In this document: piece after piece, positions 28,100-36,190 of the stretch
Layout: each line of letters begins with the position of its first letter
Numbering within the stretch: the first letter of the stretch is position 1
NCBI RefSeq assembly: GCF_000714815.1
Contig: NZ_JMIH01000018.1
Location: forward strand, 124,001 to 188,000
DNA length: 64,000 bases
Source: Anditalea andensis
GTDB taxonomy: Bacteria > Bacteroidota > Bacteroidia > Cytophagales > Cyclobacteriaceae
Direction of reading: 5' to 3'
The notes under the pieces: model-generated
The model's input: only the letters and a program-made list of their open reading frames with translations
What the model was told of the DNA's origin: nothing
Databases searched by the model: none
Translations under genes and position numbers: made by a program

Positions 28100-29113
28100 A
28101 TGAATATACAAGAAAACATCTCATTAAGGGAATTTAATACCTTCGGATTCGATAAAAAGGCCAGATTTTTTATTGAAGTACATACTAATGAAGAAGTAAA
28201 CAAGGCATTGGAATTTGCTAAAGATGTGGATTTACCGGTTTTTATCCTGGGAGGTGGCAGCAATATACTGCTCACACAGGACCTTCATGCGGTAGTGATC
28301 AAAATGAATATCCAAGGTCTGGAGTTGATCCAAGAAAACGGTGAAGCAATACTAGTAAAGGTAGGTGCAGGTGTAAGTTGGCACGAATTTGTCCTAAAGG
28401 CCATCAAGAACGGTTGGGCAGGCGTGGAAAATCTATCACTTATCCCCGGCACGGTGGGAGCCTCTCCCATGCAAAACATAGGGGCATATGGCGTAGAGAT
28501 CGAAGAAGTGTTTCATAGTCTGGAAGCCATAGATAGAGCCTCAGGAACTATATCCTTATTTGATCACCCACAATGTATGTTTGGATATAGAGATAGCATA
28601 TTTAAGCACGCAGCTAAGGATAAATATATCATCACATATGTATCTTTCAGGTTATATAAAACACCCAAGTTTAATATCAGTTACGGTGCCATCACCGATA
28701 CCTTAAAAAAATTAAACCAAAAGGACCTAACCTTAAAGGCAGTGAGTGACGCTGTCATCCATATCAGACAAAGCAAACTACCTGACCCTAAACTAATCGG
28801 AAATGCCGGAAGTTTTTTTAAAAACCCTACCATACCTGCCGAACAATTTAAAGAACTCCAATCACAATATCCCCATATGCCCGGATATGAAAATGAAGCA
28901 GGTATAAAAGTACCTGCAGCATGGCTTATAGAACAGGCTGGATGGAAAGGCAAAAGATTTGGGGAAATAGGTGTGCACGAATACCAGCCATTGGTACTGG
29001 TAAATTATGGACAAGGAGACGGTCAGGAAATTGTCAAATTAAGCAAAGACATTCAAGCAGATATCCTTAAAAAATTTGGTATAACGTTGCACCCTGAGGT
29101 AAATTTTATTTAA
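28100..29113 (+). CDS. murB: UDP-N-acetylenolpyruvoylglucosamine reductase
   Basis: MurB reduces the enolpyruvyl group to make UDP-N-acetylmuramate for peptidoglycan. The FAD-binding half shows NTFGFDKKARFFIEV, FILGGGSNILL and LSLIPGTVGASPMQNIGAYG. FGYRDSIFKHA lies in the substrate domain; its Ser serves as proton donor in this family. GNAGSFFKNP and EAGIKVPAAWLIEQAGWKG complete the active site. 337 residues, the long (type I) form. Its stop codon overlaps that of the convergent deaminase gene within a TTAA tetranucleotide. Confidence 0.95.
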   Translation: MNIQENISLREFNTFGFDKKARFFIEVHTNEEVNKALEFAKDVDLPVFILGGGSNILLTQDLHAVVIKMNIQGLELIQENGEAILVKVGAGVSWHEFVLKAIKNGWAGVENLSLIPGTVGASPMQNIGAYGVEIEEVFHSLEAIDRASGTISLFDHPQCMFGYRDSIFKHAAKDKYIITYVSFRLYKTPKFNISYGAITDTLKKLNQKDLTLKAVSDAVIHIRQSKLPDPKLIGNAGSFFKNPTIPAEQFKELQSQYPHMPGYENEAGIKVPAAWLIEQAGWKGKRFGEIGVHEYQPLVLVNYGQGDGQEIVKLSKDIQADILKKFGITLHPEVNFI

Positions 29114-29592
29114 ATGAGCTTGTCATCAAAAACAATTTCTTTCTCATATTTCTCTATTGCTACGCCAAATTTACTAAGAAAGCTAAGCCCTTCATCTACA
29201 GGAAGACCTTTATATTCCGCATAAGAGTACAGATAGACCACCTTTGCTATTCCCATAGAATAAATTATTCTGGCACAGGCCAAGCATGGAGCCAGTGTGA
29301 CATACAAAGTAGATCCGTCTACATATGTATTGTTTTTAACGGCATATAAAATTGCATTCTGTTCAGCATGGAGGGCCAGGGAACAGCTCCCTTTACTATC
29401 TCTGCTACAGCCATGTTCTGGAAACTCCTCATCGCAGTTGTGCGTTCCCGGAGGTGGTCCGTTATATCCTATGGATATAATTCGGGTTTCTTTTGTTAGG
29501 ACGGCGCCTACATGTTTTTTAATACAATGGGAACGTTTGGCCAGATTTACTGCCAATTCCATAAATATATCATCAAAATCCGGTCTTGCCAT
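29110..29592 (-). CDS. dCMP deaminase
   Basis: This zinc enzyme deaminates dCMP to dUMP for thymidylate synthesis. The 160-residue protein shows the cytidine/deoxycytidylate deaminase motif LALHAEQNAILYA (His ligand and catalytic Glu) and VTLAPCLACARIIY (PCxxC zinc pair). IGYNGPPPGTHNCDEEFPEH is the family's upstream signature, shared with ComEB-type enzymes. No ComEB-like fusion is present. Its stop overlaps the murB stop on the other strand. Confidence 0.92.
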   Translation of the reverse strand: MARPDFDDIFMELAVNLAKRSHCIKKHVGAVLTKETRIISIGYNGPPPGTHNCDEEFPEHGCSRDSKGSCSLALHAEQNAILYAVKNNTYVDGSTLYVTLAPCLACARIIYSMGIAKVVYLYSYAEYKGLPVDEGLSFLSKFGVAIEKYEKEIVFDDKLI

Positions 29593-29725
29593 CCACTTTC
29601 TAAAATGTTAAATAATCGCAAATGTAAGCATTGTAAGGGGATTTGATAAATTGGATCAGGATTTTTTCAAGCTTTGGTTCACAACTCTGCGCTTTCTCCT
29701 ACGTTATTATAAATATAAATAAATT

Positions 29726-29731
29726 AGGAGG
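29726..29731 (+). promoter_or_regulatory. Strong Shine-Dalgarno sequence
   Basis: AGGAGG five bases before the ATG at 29737. Most genes in this window have no recognisable Shine-Dalgarno, so this one is unusual. Confidence 0.7.
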
Positions 29732-29736
29732 TATAA

Positions 29737-30282
29737 ATGAAAAGTACAATAAAATTGGGCATTATAGCCTTTGGGTTGATTTGTGTATCAGCCTGCAGTC
29801 CAGTCAAAGTCTATACTGAAAAAAATGATTTTGTTGAGCAAAAGAGCTATCGAACCTTTGCCATTTTGAATGAGGTGAAGGGCAAAGCGGCCTTTAATTC
29901 CCCGATTATGGAAGAAAGACTTCAAAATCATCTGATAGCAGGTATGGAAAAAAGAGGTTTTCACTATAATGCAGATGCACCTGACCTGATCATTAGGTAT
30001 AATACAGATGTTCAGCAAAACCAAAGAGTAGTATATCCATCCTATGGTGGATGGGGTATGTGGAACCCCTGGATGTGGGGAATGCCTATGGCCCCGGAAG
30101 TCCGAAATTATGACCAGGGTGAAGTCATTATAGATTTCATAGACCCACACATAGACCGGGTGATCATGAGGGCCACGGCAGTCGGCACTGTTAATAATCC
30201 GGATCAGAAACAGAAAAAAATCAATACTGCTGTGGAAAAAATCCTGAAAGAATTCAGCACTAAACTTGAGGTAAATGCCTAA
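29737..30282 (+). CDS. DUF4136 lipoprotein
   Basis: The 181-residue protein starts with a lipoprotein signal, a basic MKSTIK segment and a hydrophobic core ending CVSAC with the modified Cys at residue 20. The mature part fits DUF4136: KSYRTFAI, LQNHLIAGMEKRGF, DLIIRYNTDVQQ and EGxxxIDFIDPH-type strands. A Trp/Met/Gly-rich insert (about 105-122: GGWGMWNPWMWGMPM) interrupts it. It is likely anchored at the outer membrane; function unknown. A strong Shine-Dalgarno (AGGAGG) precedes the start and a terminator follows, so it should be well expressed as a single gene. Confidence 0.88.
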   Translation: MKSTIKLGIIAFGLICVSACSPVKVYTEKNDFVEQKSYRTFAILNEVKGKAAFNSPIMEERLQNHLIAGMEKRGFHYNADAPDLIIRYNTDVQQNQRVVYPSYGGWGMWNPWMWGMPMAPEVRNYDQGEVIIDFIDPHIDRVIMRATAVGTVNNPDQKQKKINTAVEKILKEFSTKLEVNA

Positions 30283-30309
30283 ATAATCCCTCAATAAAAA
30301 CAGTAAGTC

Positions 30310-30342
30310 AAAAAGGTCCTGTATTATGCAGGACCTTTTTTT
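30310..30342 (+). terminator. Terminator of DUF4136 gene
   Basis: AAAAAGGTCCTG (30310-30321) pairs with CAGGACCTTTTT (30329-30340) around a 7-nt loop and is followed by T. Confidence 0.88.
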
Positions 30343-30426
30343 GGTATGTTAAACCTATTTTTAATATAAAACCAACATTATTCGAAAATAATAATCTGGA
30401 AAAAGTGATAAATCAAAAAAATAATT

Positions 30427-30434
30427 TATTTTTG
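30427..30434 (+). promoter_or_regulatory. Candidate response-regulator -7 box
   Basis: TATTTTTG matches TAnnTTTG. The implied start lies about 40 bases before the ATG at 30480; no -33 TTG is visible. Confidence 0.45.
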
Positions 30435-30479
30435 CATAAACAATTTTGTTTCTCAACACCTGAATTTTGCATTTCAAAA

Positions 30480-30839
30480 ATGGTAAAGATAGTATTAATA
30501 GATGATGACCCTATCAGTGCTTTTGTAACAGAAAAGCTAATTTCAAGAAACATAAGTGAACCTTTTGAATTCTATAAATTTGACAATGCCCCTGATGCAT
30601 TGAAGGATATCTATGATATCAATCCCAACTATTTATTTTTAGATTTGAATATGCCGGAAATGTCCGGGTGGGAATTTTTAGAAGAATTTCATCCAACTGA
30701 AACGGACAATCCTGAAATATATATACTAAGTAGCTCTATAGATGAGCGGGATATCAACAAAGCACTGGATTACTCCATGGTTAAAAGATACCTATCTAAA
30801 CCATTAATCAAAAAATACATTAAATCTATTTTTAGTTAA
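30480..30839 (+). CDS. Single-domain response regulator (receiver only)
   Basis: About 119 residues forming one CheY-like receiver domain. The acidic pair is IDDDPISAF near residue 7. The phosphoacceptor Asp lies in LFLDLNMPEMSGWEF, the switch Ser/Thr in YILSSSIDE, and the Lys in YLSKPLIKKY. No output domain follows, so it must act by protein contact or as a phosphate relay. The start at 30480 is supported by the -7 box at 30427-30434; an upstream GTG in frame would lie before the promoter. No kinase gene is adjacent. Confidence 0.9.
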   Translation: MVKIVLIDDDPISAFVTEKLISRNISEPFEFYKFDNAPDALKDIYDINPNYLFLDLNMPEMSGWEFLEEFHPTETDNPEIYILSSSIDERDINKALDYSMVKRYLSKPLIKKYIKSIFS

Positions 30840-31059
30840 TCCGAAAATCAGAATTTGGCATTTAAATAAATTTTAGATCAGTTATTTTTTAAAGATTTAA
30901 ATCTCCTCTTGTGGGTAATTTTTCCGATATGGTTAGAGTAAATGACTCTTGTCTACTGATCAGGTCCATTCATACATTCCATTAATTTAATTTTATAATC
31001 AATAGAAAAAAAGATATCAAATTTACTTTTAATCCTCTAGGTATTTTTATTCCAATTAA

Positions 31060-31067
31060 TATATTTG
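31060..31067 (+). promoter_or_regulatory. Candidate -7 box of acidic-protein gene
   Basis: TATATTTG fits TAnnTTTG, 24 bases before the ATG at 31091. No upstream TTG is at the usual spacing. Confidence 0.5.
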
Positions 31068-31090
31068 CAGTAATAAAAACCAGGTTTCCT

Positions 31091-31297
31091 ATGCTAGAAG
31101 ATTTTGAAGACGATATGGATGATTTCGATGATACGGATGATATCAACGAATTCGAAGATGAATTTCGAGAAGAAGTTTACGACTTAGATGAGGACAGTGA
31201 GTTCGTAGATGATAGCTTTATTGATTTCGATGAAGATGATGACATTGAATTCGATGATGATGATGACTTCGAAGATTTGGATGACGAAATTGATTAA
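31091..31297 (+). CDS. Extremely acidic small protein
   Basis: The 68-residue product is mostly Asp and Glu (for example FDEDDDIEFDDDDDFEDL) with regularly spaced Phe. Only a single Arg is seen, in EFREEVYD. It has no signal peptide or helix signature and is expected to be disordered. A matching promoter box lies just upstream and a strong terminator just downstream, so it is a real transcription unit. Such proteins can mimic DNA, bind basic proteins or buffer cations, but nothing here identifies a partner. The repetitive GAT/GAA codons could in principle give a false open frame. The promoter and terminator argue otherwise. Confidence 0.7.
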   Translation: MLEDFEDDMDDFDDTDDINEFEDEFREEVYDLDEDSEFVDDSFIDFDEDDDIEFDDDDDFEDLDDEID

Positions 31298-31319
31298 AAA
31301 GAAACTATTTATCCAAACA

Positions 31320-31350
31320 AGGCCAATTTCTTTAATTGGCCTCGTTTTTT
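31320..31350 (+). terminator. Terminator of acidic-protein gene
   Basis: AGGCCAATT (31320-31328) pairs with AATTGGCCT (31334-31342), then CGTTTTTT. Confidence 0.85.
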
Positions 31351-31420
31351 AAATAAAGCTTTGTGCTCTGGTATTCCTGTAGTAAATTGCACGACAGTAA
31401 GATCATAAACTTCTTTAGCT

Positions 31421-31576
31421 ATGTTATTAGATATTTTCAGTGCTCCAATCGAAACTGGGGCTCAAACATTCATATTAATTGTATGTATCCTTATAGGTCT
31501 TGGAGCAGGCATCTCGGCCATAGATTTTAGGAAGACTGTTTTTAAGGAAAAAAAGGAAGATTCCACCGGGCATTGA
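31421..31576 (+). CDS. 51-residue single-helix membrane protein
   Basis: ATG at 31421 to TGA at 31574-31576. The product has a hydrophobic helix at about residues 16-34 (TFILIVCILIGLGAGISAID-like) and a basic/acidic tail (FRKTVFKEKKEDSTGH). It lies between two terminators: the acidic-protein terminator before it and a bidirectional one two bases after its stop. That placement supports a real gene. I recognise no family. The positive tail suggests an inside C-terminus. Confidence 0.55.
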   Translation: MLLDIFSAPIETGAQTFILIVCILIGLGAGISAIDFRKTVFKEKKEDSTGH

Positions 31577-31577
31577 C

Positions 31578-31614
31578 AAAAAAAAGAGAGGTTTAAAAAC
31601 CTCTCTTTTTTTTT
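31578..31614. terminator. Bidirectional terminator
   Basis: AAAAGAGAGGTTT and AAACCTCTCTTTT pair closely, with long A and T flanks. It serves the small membrane protein gene and the convergent peptide transporter. Confidence 0.88.
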
Positions 31615-31646
31615 GAGCGATAACATGCATTGTCATCTACTTCAGG

Positions 31647-33233
31647 TTAATGCACATTACCCATCAATTTCCTTATAGGTTTACTCAGTAGCAACAGGAG
31701 TACCGCTGCCCCCAGAGCAGTATATACAATTACCATGTACTGATCTGGCATCTGACTTAATGCTTCCTCCGTACCCCCACTTACTTCACCTGCAATTATT
31801 CCTGCAATAAGATTGCCCAAAGATATAGACAAAAACCAAATACCCATCATTTGCCCGCCAAACTTGGCAGGGGCAAGCTTGGTCACTAAACTCAATCCAA
31901 CAGGACTTAAGCTCAGCTCCCCAAACGTGTGAAGCATATAGGTAAATATAAGCCAGGTGGGTGCCGCTAGGTCACCTGAAGCAGCAATTTTAGCAGCGAA
32001 GTACATGACCAAAAACCCAAGACCCAACAAGAATAGTCCTAAAACAAATTTCATCGGTGAACTGGGCTCCAAATTTCGTCTTCCCAGCCAAATCCATAAG
32101 GCTCCAAAAAATGGTGCAAATATGATGATAAACATGGAATTTACGGACTGAAAATACCCAGCTGGTATTTCCCATCCCAAAAAGTTTCTATTTGTAAAAC
32201 GCTCGGCAAAAAGATTCAATGAGGATCCAGCCTGCTCAAATCCAGACCAAAACATTGCGGAAAATAAAAACAGGATGGCGATCACTATTACTTTATTGCG
32301 TTCCGCTGTGGTCAAACCACCGAATAAAATCACATAGCCCAAATACACAAATGCTACCACAGCAATGGTGACTCCTGAAATTCCGGCCAAAGCAGAAACT
32401 TCTACCGGGATCAAACCAGCAAAAAGCGCAAACAAAACCAGAATGGTAACGCCAATGATTCCTAAAATTACTTTCCTGAACTTTGCCTGCTGCAAAAGTT
32501 TTTCTGGGGAGTCAAAGGCCACAGCCTCCCCATACCCATCCAATGTCCTTGCAGATAATTTGTATTGAATCAAGCCTACAACCATACCTAGCCCTGCCAA
32601 GCCAAAACCCAAATGCCAATCTATGGCAGCCATAGTGGCACATGCCAGTGGCGCAATGAATCCACCCAGATTGATCCCCATATAAAATATAGAAAAACCG
32701 GCATCTCTCTTGATACTTCCTGCAGGATACAGCTGACCTACTATTGAACTGATGTTAGGTTTAAGTAAGCCAGTACCGATTACAATAAGGATAAGACCGA
32801 TATAAAATGAATTGTAATCCAATGGAGAGACGCTTACTCGGGCATCCGATGTTTCAGTAAAAAGATCGATGACTCCAGGGATAGCCATAGTAAAATGCCC
32901 AATCGCGATAATAATACCACCATACCACACGGATTTTTTTAAGCCAAACAACCTGTCTGCCAACCAGCCTCCAGGCAGTGCCAATAAATAAACCCCCATC
33001 GTATATAGTCCATAGATAGCACCCGAGGTTTTATCATCAAGTCCAAGTCCACCGTCCACTACTGCTGCAGTCATAAATAATATCAATATCGCCCGCATGC
33101 CATAGTAACTAAATCTCTCCCACATCTCCGTAAAAAACAGGGTCATCAAACCCTTAGGATGGCCAAACAAGGTTGGTCCGGGAAAAAGATCCATAGGGGC
33201 ACTGCTTAGATTTTCTTGTGAAGGCTTTTCCAA
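31647..33233 (-). CDS. POT/PTR2 proton-dependent oligopeptide transporter
   Basis: This major-facilitator symporter imports di- and tripeptides with protons. The 528-residue protein has the family motif FFTEMWERFSYYGMRAIL (ExxERFxYYG) in helix 1. PTR2 signatures follow: ALPGGWLADRLFGLKKSVW and FSIFYMGINLGGFIAPL. About 12-14 membrane helices are visible. HTFGELSLSPVGLSLVTKLAPA is the conserved late motif. The gene has its own transcription unit. Peptide uptake suits a proteolytic, amino-acid-degrading lifestyle consistent with the tryptophan and tyrosine catabolic genes nearby. Confidence 0.92.
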   Translation of the reverse strand: MEKPSQENLSSAPMDLFPGPTLFGHPKGLMTLFFTEMWERFSYYGMRAILILFMTAAVVDGGLGLDDKTSGAIYGLYTMGVYLLALPGGWLADRLFGLKKSVWYGGIIIAIGHFTMAIPGVIDLFTETSDARVSVSPLDYNSFYIGLILIVIGTGLLKPNISSIVGQLYPAGSIKRDAGFSIFYMGINLGGFIAPLACATMAAIDWHLGFGLAGLGMVVGLIQYKLSARTLDGYGEAVAFDSPEKLLQQAKFRKVILGIIGVTILVLFALFAGLIPVEVSALAGISGVTIAVVAFVYLGYVILFGGLTTAERNKVIVIAILFLFSAMFWSGFEQAGSSLNLFAERFTNRNFLGWEIPAGYFQSVNSMFIIIFAPFFGALWIWLGRRNLEPSSPMKFVLGLFLLGLGFLVMYFAAKIAASGDLAAPTWLIFTYMLHTFGELSLSPVGLSLVTKLAPAKFGGQMMGIWFLSISLGNLIAGIIAGEVSGGTEEALSQMPDQYMVIVYTALGAAVLLLLLSKPIRKLMGNVH

Positions 33234-33532
33234 ATGAATACTTTTTTAATATCAAGATTAGATTAAAGTGCAATGATAGCAGATTTTTTTTAATTAGGCT
33301 TAAAAGTTAGCATTATATCCATGGCCGGTTTTATAAAATTTGGAATAAACATTCCTGTAAATACTTAAAAGTTTGCCCATATTTCAATAATTAATTTTTT
33401 TGACTTTAAATTCTAAAACACCCTCCGAAATCGATTGAAATGATAAATAATATTCAATTTTTTAATAAAATAATTTCTTTAATTCCTATCTTTAGAACGC
33501 AATTAACGATCATTTTTATACCCAATAATCTC

Positions 33533-35140
33533 ATGCAAGATCTCGAATTAAAATCCTCCAAAGAAAAGCTTTCCCTCATTGGTATTGAACAGGTTTCTCA
33601 GGTATTTTGGAATTTATCACCTCCAGAATTAATAGAACATGCCCTAAAAAACAAAGAAGGCCTGCTTACTGACACTGGCGCTCTGATGGCCGATACAGGC
33701 AAATTTACCGGTAGGTCCCCTAAAGACCGGTTTATAGTAGAAGATGAAACCACTGTAGACAGTGTCTGGTGGGGAGATACCAATATCCCCATCAGCCAGG
33801 AACATTTTGATAGCCTACACCAAAAAATGGTAGGTTTCTTAAAAGACAAAAAGGTATATGTCAGAGACGCCTATGCTGGTGTAGATGCTGATTACAGATT
33901 GAATTTAAGGATTATCAATACACATGCCTGGCATAACCTGTTTTGCAATAACATGTTTTTAAGGCCTGATGCAGATGATTTAAAAAGCTTTGATCCAAAT
34001 TTCACCATCATCTGTGCCCCGGAATTTGAAGCAGACCCAGCTATAGATGGAACCAGGCAAAAAAACTTCGCTATCCTCAATCTTACTAAAAGAATGATCT
34101 TAATAGGAGGAACAGGTTATGCCGGAGAAATGAAAAAAGGCATCTTTTCTGTACTGAATTTTATTTTGCCACATGACCACCAAGTCCTTTCTATGCACTG
34201 CTCAGCCAATATAGGAGAGCATGGTGATACTGCTATATTTTTCGGGTTATCAGGCACAGGTAAAACTACCCTGTCTGCCGACCCAAAAAGGGGACTAATA
34301 GGTGATGATGAACACGGCTGGACTGAAAACGGTGTATTCAATTTTGAAGGTGGTTGTTATGCTAAAGCCATAAATTTGACCAGAGAAAATGAACCTGAGA
34401 TATGGGATGCCATCAAGTTTGGCTCTATAGTGGAAAACACCCGATTTTATCCTGGCTCCAGAACAGTCGATTACACCAACGGCTCCGTAACAGAAAACAC
34501 ACGTACTGCCTATCCCATACACTATATTGCCAATGCAATTTCCCCCTCAATCGGTGATATCCCGAAAAATATCTTCTTTTTGACAGCTGATGCATTTGGG
34601 GTCATCCCTCCTATTTCCAAATTAAATACCAGCCAGGCTATGTACCATTTTATATCCGGGTACACTGCCAAAGTAGCGGGTACAGAAGTAGGAGTAAATG
34701 AGCCACAGAAAACATTCTCAGCTTGTTTTGGGGCAGCCTTCTTACCTTTACACCCTACTGCTTATGCTACCTTGTTCGGAAATAAAATGGAAAAACATCA
34801 AGTGAATGTTTGGTGGATAAACACTGGATGGACAGGTGGACCATATGGCATTGGAAGCCGTATGAAATTAAAATATACCCGGGCGATGATATCGGCGGCC
34901 TTAGACGGTCAGTTAGACCAAGTCCCATTTGAAAATCATGAAATTTTTGGAGTATCAGTACCCACGTCCTGTCCCAATGTGCCAGATAATATATTAAACC
35001 CAAAAAATACATGGGCAGATAAGGATGCCTATGACATTAAAGCACATGATTTAGCTAAATCATTTGTAGAAAATTTTCAAAAGTATGCATCCTTTGCAAG
35101 TGAAGAAATAATATCTGGAGCACCTAAGGTGAAAAATTAA
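33533..35140 (+). CDS. pckA: Phosphoenolpyruvate carboxykinase (ATP)
   Basis: PckA turns oxaloacetate and ATP into phosphoenolpyruvate and CO2 for gluconeogenesis. About 535 residues from the ATG at 33533. An earlier in-frame ATG at 33440 would add a 31-residue hydrophobic stretch not typical of the family. GALMADTGKFTGRSPKDRF is the N-terminal signature. The P-loop is GLSGTGKTTLSADP, preceded by MHCSANIGEHGD and followed by LIGDDEHGW (kinase-2, metal Asp). NTGWTGGPYGIGSRM is near the adenine site. A TATCTTTA box at 33487-33494 resembles a weak -7 element. A terminator follows the stop. Confidence 0.95.
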   Translation: MQDLELKSSKEKLSLIGIEQVSQVFWNLSPPELIEHALKNKEGLLTDTGALMADTGKFTGRSPKDRFIVEDETTVDSVWWGDTNIPISQEHFDSLHQKMVGFLKDKKVYVRDAYAGVDADYRLNLRIINTHAWHNLFCNNMFLRPDADDLKSFDPNFTIICAPEFEADPAIDGTRQKNFAILNLTKRMILIGGTGYAGEMKKGIFSVLNFILPHDHQVLSMHCSANIGEHGDTAIFFGLSGTGKTTLSADPKRGLIGDDEHGWTENGVFNFEGGCYAKAINLTRENEPEIWDAIKFGSIVENTRFYPGSRTVDYTNGSVTENTRTAYPIHYIANAISPSIGDIPKNIFFLTADAFGVIPPISKLNTSQAMYHFISGYTAKVAGTEVGVNEPQKTFSACFGAAFLPLHPTAYATLFGNKMEKHQVNVWWINTGWTGGPYGIGSRMKLKYTRAMISAALDGQLDQVPFENHEIFGVSVPTSCPNVPDNILNPKNTWADKDAYDIKAHDLAKSFVENFQKYASFASEEIISGAPKVKN

Positions 35141-35163
35141 ATAACAGTAAACCCAAATATATA

Positions 35164-35198
35164 AGGGGATAACCTAGCAGTTATCCCCTATTTTTTAA
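35164..35198. terminator. Bidirectional terminator after pckA
   Basis: AGGGGATAAC (35164-35173) pairs with GTTATCCCCT (35180-35189), then ATTTTTT. It overlaps the stop of the convergent coiled-coil gene. Confidence 0.85.
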
Positions 35199-35467
35199 TC
35201 CTCCTCTTCTTTATCTAATCCATTTTCCATTTCGAATTTATTCCTTCGAATATCAAACCGCTCCAACTCCTCATTGAGCATATCCAGCGATTCATTATAT
35301 CTGGTATATAGATCCCCCATGTTTTTTTCCATATTGGGGAAATTAAATTCCATAGCGTCTAGCTGTAACTGGGAGGATTTTTCTATCAGTGCTACCTGAC
35401 TGTTCTTTAAATCTTCGAGAAGCCTAAGGGCCCTGTCCATTTTTTGCAATTTTTCACGGTTGTTCAT
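35195..35467 (-). CDS. Small coiled-coil hypothetical protein
   Basis: The 90-residue acidic protein is almost wholly helical: KLQKMDRALRLLEDLKNSQ, then SQLQLDAMEFNFPNMEKNMG and YNESLDMLNEELERFDI. A Phe-Asn-Phe-Pro break lies near the middle. The heptad pattern suggests a helical hairpin or dimer. There is no signal peptide, and no family is recognised. It is convergent with pckA and divergent from ppiB with about 140 bases between the starts. Confidence 0.65.
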   Translation of the reverse strand: MNNREKLQKMDRALRLLEDLKNSQVALIEKSSQLQLDAMEFNFPNMEKNMGDLYTRYNESLDMLNEELERFDIRRNKFEMENGLDKEEED

Positions 35468-35564
35468 GTTGTTTTTGGTTGTTTTGCCTCATCATAGCAA
35501 AAACCTATCCCAATATTGAGGATACTATCCCAAATCTTTCTTAAAATGAATTATTGGAGCAGCT

Positions 35565-35595
35565 TTTGTATACCTCTGAAGATTACTTATTTTTG
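35565..35595 (+). promoter_or_regulatory. Canonical Bacteroidota promoter of ppiB
   Basis: TTTG (35565-35568) and TATTTTTG (35588-35595) are separated by 19 bases, matching the -33 TTTG / -7 TAnnTTTG consensus. Transcription would start near 35601, ten bases before the ATG at 35611. Confidence 0.75.
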
Positions 35596-35610
35596 AAAAA
35601 AAAACAAAAT

Positions 35611-36045
35611 ATGACTACAGGAGAAATACACACAGCAAAAGGAATAATGAAAGTATCTTTTTATGATGAAGATGCGCCTAATACTGTAAAAAATTTCGTA
35701 AAGCTTTCCAAAGAGGGATTTTATGATGGCCTTAATTTCCACAGGGTAATCCCAAATTTCGTTATACAGGGCGGATGTCCAAACGGCACAGGATCAGGTG
35801 GCCCAGGTTATAAAATAGACTGTGAACTTACCGGTGACAATCAATATCATGAAAGGGGTGTACTATCCATGGCCCATGCAGGAAGAAACACAGGAGGTAG
35901 CCAGTTTTTCATCTGCCACAGCAGAGATAACACCAGTCATCTTGACCGCAACCATACTTGTTTTGGTAAAGTTACAGAAGGCTTGGAAGTCATAGATCAG
36001 ATCAAAGCTGGGGATAAAATAGAAAAAATTGTTATAAACGATTAA
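35611..36045 (+). CDS. ppiB: Cyclophilin-type peptidylprolyl isomerase
   Basis: This enzyme catalyses cis-trans isomerisation of prolyl bonds. The product has about 144 residues. The cyclophilin signature is complete: NFHRVIPNFVIQGGCPNGTG with the catalytic Arg, then MAHAGRNTGGSQFFICH and HTCFGKVTEGLEVIDQI. There is no signal peptide, so it acts in the cytoplasm. The ATG at 35611 is fixed by the promoter: an upstream in-frame TTG at 35554 lies before the -33 element. A terminator follows, so this is a single-gene unit. Confidence 0.94.
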   Translation: MTTGEIHTAKGIMKVSFYDEDAPNTVKNFVKLSKEGFYDGLNFHRVIPNFVIQGGCPNGTGSGGPGYKIDCELTGDNQYHERGVLSMAHAGRNTGGSQFFICHSRDNTSHLDRNHTCFGKVTEGLEVIDQIKAGDKIEKIVIND

Positions 36046-36053
36046 AAAACATT

Positions 36054-36088
36054 AAAACTCGCCCTTTAAAGGAGCGAGTTTTTTTTTA
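36054..36088 (+). terminator. Terminator of ppiB
   Basis: AAAACTCGC (36054-36062) pairs with GCGAGTTTT (36074-36082). Inner CCTTTAAAGG is itself palindromic. A T run follows. Confidence 0.85.
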
Positions 36089-36190
36089 AATAGTATGTAT
36101 TAGCTCAAAATTAACTACTGGGTATCTTTTTTCTTTTTAGTGATGTATGTACTGCCCCACTATAAAAAATAGCCAGCATATGTCATCCCC

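Noticed and set aside
33440-33532. Longer PckA start with a hydrophobic leader
   Set aside because: The leader is atypical for a cytoplasmic PEPCK and precedes a TATCTTTA promoter-like box; the ATG at 33533 gives normal length.
35554-35610. N-terminal extension of the cyclophilin from a TTG start
   Set aside because: The extension covers the TTTG-N19-TATTTTTG promoter, so it cannot be translated from that transcript.
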